From: Vicia villosa
Taxonomy: Eukaryota; Streptophyta; Magnoliopsida; Fabales; Fabaceae
Direction of reading: 5' to 3'
DNA length: 64,000 bases
Assembly (NCBI RefSeq): GCF_029867415.1
Contig: NW_026705452.1
Location: 186,001-250,000, forward strand
Positions 1 to 10,900 of the stretch are shown one piece after another. Within the stretch, counting starts at the first letter, position 1. Every line of letters starts with the position of its first letter. Both the position numbers and the translations under genes were made by a program. Below the pieces are notes generated by a model. The model was not told where the DNA came from and made no database searches. It worked only from the letters and a program-made list of their open reading frames with translations.

Positions 1-209
1 AACTTCATGGAGACATTGTGGCCACATTTGGGAGTTACTCTACCATTTGAAGATAAGCTTGAGTTAGAAGAAATTGGTTGACTCATGTTACTGGAATTGA
101 GAGACGAAGCGTGATGCATAAAATTAGCAAAGAAAAGTTGACTAGGAGAAAAAACGCAAGCTTCAAAGAAATGAAAAGAAGAAGATTCAAGAACGAAATT
201 ATGGGTTAG
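1..209. other. Flank outside the CACTA element
   Basis: A short open frame runs from the window edge to a TGA at 79-81 and contains METLWPHLGV. It may be the tail of a coding exon lying to the left, but it is too short to identify. The rest of the stretch shows nothing recognisable. It ends at the GAC target duplication (210-212) of the CACTA element. Confidence 0.3.
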
Positions 210-230
210 GACCACTAGTGCAGGAAAGAT

Positions 231-500
231 TTTTTACATCGGGCGAAAAACACATTTTACATCGGGTCTAGGTCCGATGTAAATCCAAGTGATGTAATAA
301 ATCAAAGACATTTTACATCGGGCCAAAACCCGATGTGAAAAATTCACCTACCACATCATTTGACAGCAACGTCTGATGTGAAAAAGAAATAATTTCACTT
401 TGTTTAAAATAAAATGATGGTTTTAACATCGGTTGTGTATAAGAACCGATGTAATATGTATGATTTAACGTCGGTGCTTTACTTGGACCGATGTAATATG
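231..500. repeat. CACTA left subterminal repeats
   Basis: At least six copies of an ACATCGG / CCGATGT core, mostly within TTTTACATCGG contexts, alternate in orientation over this interval. Such arrays are the transposase binding region in En/Spm-type elements (family knowledge). Confidence 0.8.
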
Positions 501-1593
501 TTTGATTTTTTTTTATAAAAAAATAGACAAATTGCTTTGATTCCCGGTAATTTTTTTTTGTACCAAATTATTCATTATTTTCCGACATAGCTAGGATGCA
601 CATATATACTCTTAATTTATTTACTCTTAATTGATTTACAAATTAATACTAATCTAGGATACATCCATGTGTACAAAAGTATATAAGGAATTTACATGGT
701 GGACTACAACAAAACTAGTGATAACAAACAAAAATATCCAACCAATTATAAATCCTTTCCCACACTTGAATTGCCACTTAAGAAACACAACTGCTACAAA
801 AATGAATAGTATTCCTTAATTCCTTAACAAGAAGTATATGCCAACACTTGATTCCATTCCTTCAATACAGATGAATATCCTTCATTCAATAACTTACTGA
901 TTACACATACTGTAATCTTCTATTCTCAATTCTCTTTTTGCATAATTACCAACCAATCTTGCAGTGTTCTAGATTTGTAGTCATGAGAAGTTTCCCTAGT
1001 TAAGATATGAGCAAAAGCAAATAAGCCACAAATGTAAACTATAGAGGTATGTTAGCACCAAGATTATCAAACTCGAGAGTCTAGGAAAACAGGAGTAGCC
1101 TACACAAATAATATAATTCAACATTCCATCACCATAATAAAGCATTATTAATTTTAAATAGATAAATATTTATTAAAGACCAAAAAGAAATGGTGAAATA
1201 AAAAAAATGAAATGGTGGAAAAAATCACAATAGTGAAAAGATAAATTTACTACTTAAAACCAATAGATATTGCAACACATAAATACTTAAATCAAATATT
1301 GGCTAACATTAAACAAATTGTCTTTTAAAACTAAGCTAATGTAGAATCATAAACACGTAAATCACTAGTAAAATCGAGAGTTAAGTTTATCATTGCACGA
1401 TTAAGGCATGAAAAAGAAAACCCATTCATACAATGCCATATATAATCACTTGAGATATTGAAGATATACATATAAATACATTGGGAAGAAAAAAGCATGA
1501 CTCCAAAAAATAAGCAGAGAGCATAAGTAGAAGTACCTGGAAATTAGAAAGTTTTTCTTTTGTTAGTTGAGTTGTCAAGCTTAATAAAAGAAC

Positions 1594-3330
1594 TGCGTTA
1601 TTGAGTTCCTGTTACTGTTTTTGTTATCACCAAGGAGGCTGCAGAGTTTTCTGCATCCTTCACTCGAGATTTTTCGTCTCCTGGCATTTTAAGTATAACA
1701 ACCGGAGTAGTTATCTGAACAGCACTGACAAAATTTTTATCCTGATGAGCACCTTCATCTTTTTCAATGCTGTCAAACAGTATAAAGAAGTAAGAAATCA
1801 GTTTAAAGTTCGACACAAGAAAATCAACTTAAAGAACAAATTAAAAATAACAAGGAATATCAATTAGGTAGTAGAAAATATCAACTCTCCAAAAACAATT
1901 ATTGTTCAGTTTCTGTGTAGATGTATCAAACTAATCACCCAAAAGAAGTAGGAAGCAAAACTAAATTGCACTCTCAGGATCTAGAGAACCAAGCAACCAA
2001 GTAGAACTCCACCTAACATTGGCATTATGTAAGCAAAAGCAACCAAGTAGAACTCCACCTAACATTGGCATTATGTAAGCAAGGCCGAGAGCATCGCAAC
2101 AAAAATTGTTCAAGAGAATCTCCTTTATATGACAATGAAGGTAAAGATTAGTTGAATCTCTTTTATATAGCTTAGAAATACTTTGATTTAGATTCAAAAG
2201 GAGTACATACTTTTCTTTTGAATGAGTTCTAAAACATTAGGTTGGTTCATACTTAAATAGAAAACAAGGTAAAAGTTGGATTCTATTACGACTAAGAACT
2301 GAAGAAGGGGAAAAATAGCATCAGTTATATCTAAAGTTATGTATCAAGTTTCTTATTTACTTTTCAATATTTAGAGATAAACCAAACTTATGAAGACAGG
2401 TAGATGCACACAAGCAAATTTCTTCCGTGTCTACACCTGTGAAAAAACTTTACAAATGCAAGTAACAACGTAATTGTTTCGGTCTAAAAAAAACACTATA
2501 TTTCACAAAAATAATACTAGCAAATAATACTCTCAGCCATCCTCATCAATTATTGGTTTACTAAAATCTGCCATATAATTTCAAATTATTCTATCAAGGT
2601 AATCGGATGACAGAAGACAGGTAGATGGACCTTTATACACAAAATGAAATAAGGACTATAAATGAATGATTTTATATCAAAAAAATAATTGCAAATTATA
2701 GATGCAGAAAAAAAGCAGGATTCCAAAAATTAGGCTTACTGAGGTTTCGAATTTCCAAAAGCCATAGTCAATGCCGCAATCAAATTCTCTACCGAAGCTC
2801 CGGTCACTCTCATTCACGGCAGGTTCACGTGAGCAAACAGCTGTAGAATCGATTTGAGCCTTCTTAACAGAACCTGCGTGGTTGTTACAGTTGTTGTTGT
2901 TAATATGTTCTTCTACACTCACTCCTCCTTCGCTAGCTCTCTTTCTAGGAAGCATATAGTGCAACAAGCTGCTGAAAACGCGACGATAGATTCGAATCAT
3001 AGATAATATCAACGCAACATAACAAAAAAGATAAAAACAGATTAATCAAGCTAAAATCGAGATCGATAAAACGATAAAATCCAAAAACCCTAACTGAAAC
3101 GTGATTTAAGTAATAAACAACGAAGCGATGAAATTGAAAACATAAAAAGATGAATCTGAGAAACGAGTGGAGATGAAGATAGGGAACGTACCGATTGGAA
3201 CTCCGGCAAAGGAAGGAATGGAATCTGATTGGAAAGTGAGAATCAGAGATGAAATGAAATGAGAGAGAAAGTTTGGTATTCTTTTGGTTAGGTTTAGGAT
3301 TATGGAGGAGTACAGTGACGACGCTTGAAG
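1594..3330 (-). pseudogene. Captured or resident gene fragment inside the CACTA, unidentified
   Basis: Read on the minus strand, a pyrimidine-rich leader (about 3330-3192) ends at a GT donor. An acceptor at about 2972 is followed by a start codon at 2955 (MLPRKRAS...). The 72-codon exon 2955-2740 ends at a GTAAGC donor. A possible terminal exon starts after an acceptor at 1770 and ends at a TAA near 1598 (contains TTPVVILKMPGDEKS). The phases of these two exons do not match, so a middle exon is missing or unrecognised. This is normal gene architecture inside a transposon without transposase, so I read it as a transduplicated fragment. I do not recognise the family. Confidence 0.4.
1991..2082. 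repeat. 46-bp tandem duplication
   Basis: A 46-bp unit starting AAGCAACCAAGTAGAACTCC occurs twice in direct tandem within the CACTA interior, with no mismatch seen over the core. Confidence 0.85.
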
Positions 3331-3394
3331 AAGAAAAAATTAAAAGAGTTGCAACAATAAAGGATTAGGGTTTTTGGAAGAAGTTCTTTTAACA

Positions 3395-3535
3395 TTTTCC
3401 ATCGGTTTTATCCTGGACCGATGTAAAGGCCCACTATGCTATATTTTCCATTGGTTAATATCAAGAACCAATGTAAAGATCACACTGTATTATACATTTC
3501 TCCTATCGATTAATATATATAACTGAGGTAAAATC
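3395..3535. repeat. CACTA right subterminal repeats, inner part
   Basis: Divergent copies of the subterminal motif (CATCGGTTTTATCC, GGACCGATGTAAA, ATTGGTTAATATC, ACCAATGTAAA) occur here. The outer part resumes at 7240-7330 (ATCATTGG, CCTGATGTAAAA) after the Helitron, showing that the Helitron split the right arm of the CACTA. Confidence 0.75.
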
Positions 3536-4285
3536 CCTTTTAAAAGAATTTCGTTTTATTTACAATTCTGCCACCGCCTATTTTTTTTCATTTTATTTAC
3601 AATACTGCCACTGTGTTATACTTTTTTATTTTTTCATCAACTATCTATCCATTACTAAAGAGTTGCCCAAACTGACGATAATGCCCTTCTACTAATCAAA
3701 TCTTCCAAAGGCAAAAGGTTATTCTGGTAATCAACAAAATAAAAAACAATTCATGCCATTTGTTCTCTTCTCATTGGTCCTTAGTTTAACTTTTGTACTT
3801 TCTACTTTTCTTTTACAAGGGCATCATTCCCTCCAATACAAAACATTACCAAAAAGTTGTCTTTCTCTGCTCTCACTTTTCCCTTCAAACCCTAGCACTT
3901 TGTTCTCCCTTCAACATCTTGTCGCCACTTCCTCTTCTTTCACTCATATACCCTAGAAATCACTCTTACTGGGTTGCGTCAGACACGGTGATTCCACCGC
4001 CTCCTCCTCCACCAGTTGAGACCGAGGCTGATGCAAAGAGGAAATTTGGGTTAACTCGAAGCGATATAGCGATAAGAGGAAATTTGGGTTTATTGAAACT
4101 CAGAAAGAGGATTTGCACACATTAGGAAAATCATCTAGTAAGTGTTGTTTCTTTCACCTATTAAATTTCTGCACGTTCTTTTTATTAGCTATTTGTGGAA
4201 CCCTAATCGTATATTTTTAGAAATTGTATAAGTGAATTGTTCGATTGTGTTGGTAAAGGTTTGGACAAAATGAAAGCCAAATCGT

Positions 4286-4402
4286 ATGACAGATGTGAAT
4301 ATTGAAGTAACGAGGCCTTGGATCTCCATAAAAGGGACTGATCTTTTTGGGTTTGAAGATGAAATGCTTATCGGCTTCATACACAGTCGTCTGGATGCGA
4401 AG
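4286..4402 (+). pseudogene. PWI-domain exon fragment (SRRM1/SRm160-like)
   Basis: Thirty-nine codons from ATG 4286 to a GT donor after 4402 encode a segment containing VTRPWISIKGTDLFGFEDE and LIGFIHSRLDAK. This matches the first half of the PWI fold: the Pro-Trp-Ile signature, then a GFEDE block, then a hydrophobic helix. PWI domains bind nucleic acid in splicing co-activators (family knowledge). The second half of the domain is not found downstream, where the next open segment (about 4525-4605) is unrelated. The fragment lies inside a Helitron and is most likely a captured, non-functional exon. Confidence 0.65.
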
Positions 4403-4754
4403 GTAATTTATTATTTTAGAATTATTTTGGTTATTTGGTTATCTTGAAATTCATGGTGCTTTCAGCATTCTGTATTTGATTTTCTAGATTTGAACATTAG
4501 TTTGTTTCTTTATTGATGTTGGTAGAGCTGCAAAGTCTGAAGGATGCTATTGCAGGGCTACAAGGAGTTACAGAGTTGTCAACAGATCTTTTCAGGATGT
4601 ACTCTTAAGTTGTTATTGACTGATCTTTTCTTGGAACTAGCTGTTTTGTTAAGACCTTTTGAGTTATGCACTTTAATTGTTTTGGTACAAATCAATTTTC
4701 CTGGTTGTATGCTTCATGATGAGAGTTCCATATTTTCATATTTTCACAGTCATA

Positions 4755-5345
4755 ATGTCAAGACCAACCCAACTTATAACAGACTTGACACCTGGTCTTA
4801 ATGTGTGGAAAATAGTTGTTCATGTTATCGACTTGTGGATTATCAAGGAGCGCAATGGGAACCAACACCTGGAAAGATACCTTACTGGAGCATCAAACTT
4901 ATATGGTTTACAATGGAGAACCACTAATCAATGACCTCCCTTTAAAAATTTGTGACAATAAGTCAAACTATTTTTCAATGCTACAACCACATTCACAAGC
5001 ATTGACATGCTTGGAGTTCCTCTGCATACATTCAATTTCAAGCCATTTGGCGAATTCTTTAGTGGCGATTTCAATGTTGATTGTTTATACAATATTCATT
5101 CATATTATTTTTTCTGATTACGTGTTAATCTTTATGTACACTGACTCAGTGTTGGTTTTCCTTCAAACAGATGTCATTGGTGTACTCCAGCAAGTAGTGA
5201 GGACCTAGGTCAATGGAGCGGGCAAAAAATCTTGCATCAACTTTGTGCTGTCAAATGAATTGTATGTTATATTGGATACACCACAGGGTTTTACATGATA
5301 TTCCTCAAAATGAAGAAATTGATACAGTTATCAAATGGACAAAAC
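4755..5345 (+). pseudogene. RPA70 (replication protein A large subunit)-like fragment
   Basis: An exon from ATG 4755 contains MSRPTQLITDLTPGLNVWKI and an OB-fold-like run. The next block (YMVYNGEPLINDLPLKICDN, about 4891-4965) continues, after a one-base frame change near 4970, as a segment reading VPLHTFNFKPFGEFFSGDF. An exon after the AG at 5170 reads DVIGVLQQVVRT, and a segment near 5211 reads VNGAGKKSCINFVLS. The order matches plant RPA1-like proteins of the DUF223/OB-fold type found in many Helitrons and their derivatives. RPA70 binds single-stranded DNA. The frame change and missing C-terminus indicate a pseudogene. Confidence 0.72.
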
Positions 5346-5740
5346 CATTGAGAGGTACTGTCTAATATTGCAATGTTGTTTCAACGATTCAATGAACTGT
5401 TATATTGCAGAATAAGTGATATACCGTTCTTATAATTCCTGCATCTGTAAAATGGTCTTAGAAACATGTTCATCTTCTGGTAATGTAAGGATATATAAAC
5501 AGTGTCTGCAACTGGATGCTTATGCATTTTGAACATCTCTTTTATTCAATATATGGTGCCTTATGCTTCCGGAAGAAGTTCAGTTCCCAACTGTGTGCCA
5601 TGTCCTAAAGGAGGCTAATGGTGAGACTTATCCCTCTTTACTTTTTCAAAGTATTGTTTAGTGTTTAGTGGAGTGAATTAAAGAGATACACTCACATTAT
5701 TTCTCTTAATGTTCTTCAATGCTAGATACATGAGATTTGG

Positions 5741-5862
5741 TTTTCAATACAGGTTTTGGTTTGTGGGATATGCACTACCATATGTGTGCCGGACACTTCT
5801 GTTTTCAATACAGGTTTTGGTTTGTGGGATATGCACTACTATATGTGTGCTGGATACTTCGG
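5741..5862. repeat. 61-bp tandem duplication
   Basis: Two direct copies of a 61-bp unit beginning TTTTCAATACAGGTTTTGG differ at about three positions, all C/T. They lie in Helitron sequence downstream of the RPA-like exons. Confidence 0.85.
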
Positions 5863-6440
5863 GCTTTAGTTTATTTAGTTTATGAATAAAAACGTAGTTT
5901 TAGACCCTTTCAAAGTTAATGTATTCCACATACAACACACCAATTTCGAATTACCTTTGTGTCTTTCACTAATTATTATATATTGATGTACACTGTTATT
6001 GCATGTGTTATATTTAATTTGGATTGAGAAGCACACGTGTGACTGGTAGCAGCTAAAAGAAAACCATAGTTTGATATACATTCACACACATACAGATATT
6101 ATATGATCATAATATTCTTTTTCTATTTCAAAATTAAAGAGACACAAAGAGAAAAAGAAAAAGAATGATACAACTGGTTTTTATAGACATTATAAAATTT
6201 AATTATTGAATCATTAAGCCTTTATTTGTGGTACTTTTTTAAAAGGATGTATTGTATGGTATTCATTGCTACTACTGCAATAGGATTCAGTTCATATTGA
6301 GTTGCATGAAATGACTCGGTAAGTGATTCTTCAAGAAGGAGAGGATGATGTGTTTAAATCAAAAAAATTAATGAGTGACTAATGTAATGTCTTTCCTTTT
6401 CATTATTCAATATTCAGCCTTCAATGATGTAGAAAAAGTC

Positions 6441-6602
6441 AGATATAAGTTGGTCCAGTGGTGATTGGCGCTGGACTTGGTAGGGAGAACCACGGTTTGA
6501 TCCCCCGCAACTGCGATCGGGAGGGGGCTTGACCCACTTGATGCCAGAGCTGATCCCCCGAACCGGACTATACCGGTGGTGATAAACAAAAAAAAAAAAA
6601 AA
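6441..6602 (+). mobile_element. tRNA-derived SINE
   Basis: The unit has a tRNA-like head with an A-box-like GGTCCAGTGGTG (about 6452-6463) and a clear B box GGTTTGATCCC (6494-6504). A GC-rich body follows, ending in a poly-A run (6588-6602). This is the structure of a pol III-transcribed, LINE-dependent SINE. A clean target duplication is not visible. It lies inside the Helitron, so it either inserted after capture or was carried along. Confidence 0.8.
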
Positions 6603-7197
6603 TCTAACTAGCCTAGATTCTAAGATAGTGTAACAACTATCTCTCCTATCTCTCCTACATAATTAACTTTAATTATTAGTCATAGGTAATAATATCTCTC
6701 ATATTTCTCCTGGCCTTTAATTAATAATTTTTTCCTTTACACTTATCAATGCAATTACATTATGTTTACTTATATGAACAAAACAATTTAATATTATCTC
6801 TCTCTTACAAGTTGGATTGATTTTAAAAATTAAAATTCATTTTCTCTCCTAAGTTTGAAATTTGTTTGTTTTTTTTTTCTTCAAAATATGACAGAGCTAT
6901 TTATTTTATTTGTATGCATTCTATTACTTTTTTTATCTCCTATCTACACTCCAACTAATTAAAAATATACTATCACAAAAGTTTGTAATTTAATATCATT
7001 TAATGGATACATTCCATCAACATATAATTCATGTTTATTTTTTCATTCTTCACGGGTCACTACCACCATAATATTTTTTTTAATTAATAAAAATATTTTT
7101 AAATATTTATAATTATTTGATATATTAAATTTATCATGTTGGTGATTTGCTATATATTTATTTTTAAATATTTATAGTTATTAGTAATTTTATAATA

Positions 7198-7227
7198 ACC
7201 CGTGCGGGAGCACGGGTCTTCTACTAG
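7198..7227 (+). other. Helitron 3' terminal hairpin and CTAG end
   Basis: The stem ACCCGTGC / GCACGGGT with a four-base loop is perfect, and six bases later the element ends in CTAG. The hairpin is the replication-termination signal in Helitrons (family knowledge). Confidence 0.82.
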
Positions 7228-7353
7228 TATATTTTTTATATCATTGGAAAAAAATACCTGATGTAAAAACTTTTTTCAAATATTTTTCACATCATATATT
7301 TTAATACCTGATGTAAAATCCTTTAAGCAAATGTCATATTTTTAGTAGTGGAC

Positions 7354-7683
7354 ACAAAAAATTGTGGGTTTTAATGAATATAGGAAGTAAGGGTATTAAG
7401 GTTATTATATTGGGTGAATATATGAGGTGGAATAACAATTTATGAAAAAGTTAAAAAAAATCTAGACTTTTTGATGATGTGGCCTATTAAAAATACAAAT
7501 TAAAACTTTTAAAATTTATTGAGATAATTATTACAATTTTTTTTAAGAGGGTTTTTTCAAACCGACGTCATGGGTGAAAATAGATATTTATTTATTTATT
7601 TATTTATTTATCTTAGGCACCGGTAGTCGGTTTTGAGGAAAAGCTAAGTAACGCCAGAGAAGAAAAGAAAGTAGGAAAACATC

Positions 7684-7719
<36 letters not shown>

Positions 7720-7753
7720 CTGAATTCTTCTTTCGCATCTTCAAGCTCCGTCC
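7354..7753 (+). promoter_or_regulatory. Proximal promoter and 5' leader of the FLOE gene
   Basis: Only about 400 bp lie between the CACTA end and the FLOE start codon. The interval contains a palindromic bZIP-type GACGTCA (7564-7570), an ATTT microsatellite (about 7586-7611) and a CT microsatellite of about 14 units (7687-7715) just upstream of the ATG. CT tracts are common in plant leaders. No unambiguous TATA box is seen. Any distal promoter now lies beyond a 7.1-kb transposon. Confidence 0.55.
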
Positions 7754-7909
7754 ATGGCTTCTGGATCGTCTGGTCGCAGTAACCCCGCTTCTAAAGGCTT
7801 TGATTTTGCTTCTGATGACATCTTATGCTCCTACGAAGACTTTTCCAACAGGGATTCCAATTCCAATGGCAATCACAACGATCCTGCAATCGCCCCTAAT
7901 TCAACCAAG
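7754..7909 (+). CDS. FLOE1: FLOE exon 1: DS-rich N-terminus
   Basis: Fifty-two codons from the first ATG after the CT-rich leader. The product begins MASGSSGRSNPASKGFDFAS and is rich in Asp, Ser and Asn. In Arabidopsis FLOE1 the DS-rich segment tunes condensate behaviour. The exon ends at AAG|GTATTT. Confidence 0.85.
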
Positions 7910-10900
7910 GTATTTTAGATTTTTTTCCCCGTTTCAGGCGTTGACTCACTAAAACGAAAAGGGGTTAGGGTTTATAAAATTTACCATTTTTAGGAATTAT
8001 AATTATTATTTGTTTGAGATTCGTGTGTATTTAGTTTAAATGCTTCTTTCTAGGTCATTTGTTTTTGCATACACGATACAACTTTATTATGTGTTTTCCT
8101 AACCATTCTCAATTTTGTCGTATTTTTACAATGTAAATATATACTCGTAATTGTGATTATTAGGAGTCTATCATATAAATTTTACATCTATCTTGCAATT
8201 TTTTTTAAAAAAAATATCAACACACCATACTGTTTGGCAGGATTTTCACAAATCAAGGATAGCAAGGACATCCGTTTTTCCTGCTACTGCCTATAATCCA
8301 CCTGAAGATTCTTTAAGCCTAGACGTGATTGCAACTGTTGAGAATAGCATGAAGAAATATGCGGACAATCTCATGCGATTTCTCGAGGGAATTAGTTCAA
8401 GGCTATCACAGTTGGAGTTATATTGCTACAATCTTGACAAATCTATTGGAGAAATGAGATCTGATTTAAATCGTGACCATGGGGAGCAAGATTCAAAGCT
8501 CAAATCTCTTGAAAAGCATCTTCAGGAAGTAAGTTTCAACTTCATTTGGTAATACTTTAATGGCATATTAGCATTCAATTTATACTCGATGGTTTTACTT
8601 GTTTTGATATATTCTTTATAGCTTGCTATAGCTCTATGTTGCATAAAGACAGATTTGTACCCATATCAGTATAGGTATGCACACAAAATATTGTAAGTTT
8701 TCTAAAAATAAGGATATCATAGAAATTATTCTTTAGACCAAAGTACCATTTTAGTCGTCAAATTACCCAATTGATGCCAATTTGATCTCTCAATGATTTG
8801 TGATAAAAAATAATTACTTCGAAATGATTCAAATTGGTGTCTCACAGGGCTTGATGGAAGAGGCATTTTTAACCACTTTAAATATTTGGAGGACCAAATT
8901 GATCTCAAATTGATCTATAGAAAATTAAACAGCTAGTTTTGTATTAATAATATTTTCTGTTAATTGAACCCATATTGGGAGGACCGAGATCTTAAAACCC
9001 AAATAGCTTAAATCTTAGTCTCTCTTTCTTAAAGTCCAAGCACCGTAATGCACCAAAAAAATCTTATTTGTAAAAGAGAGAAGAAGAGAAAGAGGATTGA
9101 ATCCCTTATGTTTTTTTGTTCTAACTGAATTTCAACTATGATATAAATTAGTTACAATTAACTCTTGATAGAGTTTATATAGTATAACTAACTGATGCTA
9201 ACTCAGCACATTAGTTATTATAAAGGAATAATTATCTCATTTAGTTACACATGACACAAGTTCTTATTACTCTATACTCTATTAGTTTCCCTTCAAAAGT
9301 AGGGTCATCTCTTAAGAGAAAGTTGACTTGTGACTTGGAGCTTGTCTCTGAGATGTATAAATCTTATAGGAGAGGGTGGTTTGGTTAGTATGTATGCATA
9401 TTGATTTTAGCAGGAATATGGAGAACCCTTAGGTTTTTACTAATCACTTTTTCCCCGAGAAAGAAAATATCCAATTCCATATGCTTAGTCTTGGCATGAA
9501 GGACTGGGTGTGAGAGTCACTGTGCTTAGGTTGTCACAAAACAGGATGGGAGTGGTGCAAGGAACTGAAGTTCTTTGAGGGGAAGGACTCGATCCATAGG
9601 ACTTCTGAGGCAGTATTAGCAAGACTTTTGTACTCTGCCTCTGTGCTAGACCTTGCAACAAGGATTGCTTCTTGGACCACCAGGAAACCAGATTAGGGCC
9701 TAGATAAATGCATGATCCAGAGGTAGATTTTCTATCATCTAGATCTGAACCCCAGTCAACATTTGAGAATGCTTTGATAGAGAGAGGCATGAGAATGGAT
9801 GCTGGTTTAAGCAACAAACCATGGTGTAGGGATCCTCTTAAGCAGGGGCGGATGCAAATACAACCAAAAGGGGGCTTAAGCCCCCACAACTAGTTTTATC
9901 TTATTTTGATAATGCTATTTTTTTTTTCTCTATACAAAGTTTGGAGAAGTTTGCCCCCACAAATTTTCTATGTTTTCTTCACTCTCTCACACTATTTGTT
10001 GTGCCACTAATATTAAATCCTATCCTACTGTCTAAATCTTTTTTATTTTATAAAATTTTATTAATTTATTTTTCTTTATAATTTGTAAAACAAAATCTTA
10101 TATTTGCTATTTTTTCATTACTATCTAATAGAGTAGTTTATAATATATGCCTTTGTATTATCTTTCTATTCTATTATGCTGAGCTGTCAGTTTGTTACAC
10201 TGAATCAGCTAGTTTGTTAGGCTTGCTTTGCCATATATAGCAGCCCCTTGTATCATTGTTAATTCATTCAATACAATGAGAGTTTCTTTCAATTCTCTCC
10301 AATTTACCAAACTCTATCATTGTATCTAGAGCTTAAGTTTTTTTTTCTCGATCCATGGAGCCTCTGTTTCCTTCTTCTCAGGTGAAGCTATCTCACCTAA
10401 TTTATGTTAAGCTTGATGACAAGAATTTCAAACAGTGGAAGCAGCAAATCGACGGCGCTGTTCGTGGCCATCGTCTTCAACGGTTTTTTACAGTTCCGGT
10501 GATTCCGCCACCGTCTCCTTCAGATCCTGCATCTCACAGTGCGTTTCTTAAGTGGGAGCAACAGGATGCTCTCATCTGCACCTGGCTTCTTTCTACTATC
10601 TCCAATGCGCTTCTTCCAAAGCTTGTTGAGTGTAAGCACACGTGGCAAGTTTGGACGGAAGTCCACCGTTACTTTGACACTCTTCTCTCCACCAAAGCTC
10701 GTCAGCTCCAATCGGAGCTCCGTCGCCTTACGAAGGGATCCCTAACGATTGAAGAACTTATGATTCGTACACGTGAGATCAGTGAGTCGCTGACCCCGAT
10801 CGGTGATCCTGTTCCTCTTCGTAACCTAATTGAGATCGTTCTTGATTCGCTCCCTGAGGATTATGATTCTATTGTCGCCGTTGTTAACGGTAAGGATGAG

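Larger units (their letters stand above)
3644..7227 (+). mobile_element. Helitron, non-autonomous, with captured gene fragments
   Basis: The 5' end reads TCTATCCATTACTAAAGAG from 3644, preceded by host A3643. The 3' end is an 8-bp perfect hairpin (7198-7217), six bases, then CTAG (7224-7227), followed by host T7228. TC start, hairpin, CTRR end and insertion between A and T without target duplication are the Helitron hallmarks. The flanks rejoin as CACTA right-arm sequence. No Rep/helicase ORF is visible. The 3.58-kb interior holds a leader region, a PWI-domain exon and RPA70-like exons on the + strand, and a SINE. Helitrons are known for gene capture, and some plant autonomous ones encode RPA-like proteins. 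Confidence 0.82.
213..7350. mobile_element. CACTA (En/Spm) transposon, non-autonomous, hosting a Helitron
   Basis: The left end reads CACTAGTGCAGG from 213 and the right end reads TAGTAGTG to 7350, giving the inverted CACTA...TAGTG termini of the superfamily. The 3-bp sequence GAC is present on both sides (210-212 and 7351-7353), the duplication size expected for CACTA. ACATCGG-type subterminal repeats in both orientations lie inside each end. Without the Helitron at 3644-7227 the element is about 3.55 kb. No transposase ORF is visible, so it should depend on an autonomous partner. It carries a minus-strand gene-like segment at 1594-3330. The boundaries are well supported by the duplication plus the subterminal repeats. 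Confidence 0.88.

Noticed and set aside
3753..4125. A protein gene at the start of the Helitron
   Set aside because: Two overlapping frames are open, with a Pro-run (PPPPPPPVETEADAKRKFG) that may be a captured leader exon. No family match and no coherent continuation into the PWI exon could be shown.
6441..6602. A tRNA gene
   Set aside because: It has A- and B-box-like sequences but no cloverleaf with acceptor stem, a long unrelated body and a poly-A tail, so it is a SINE.
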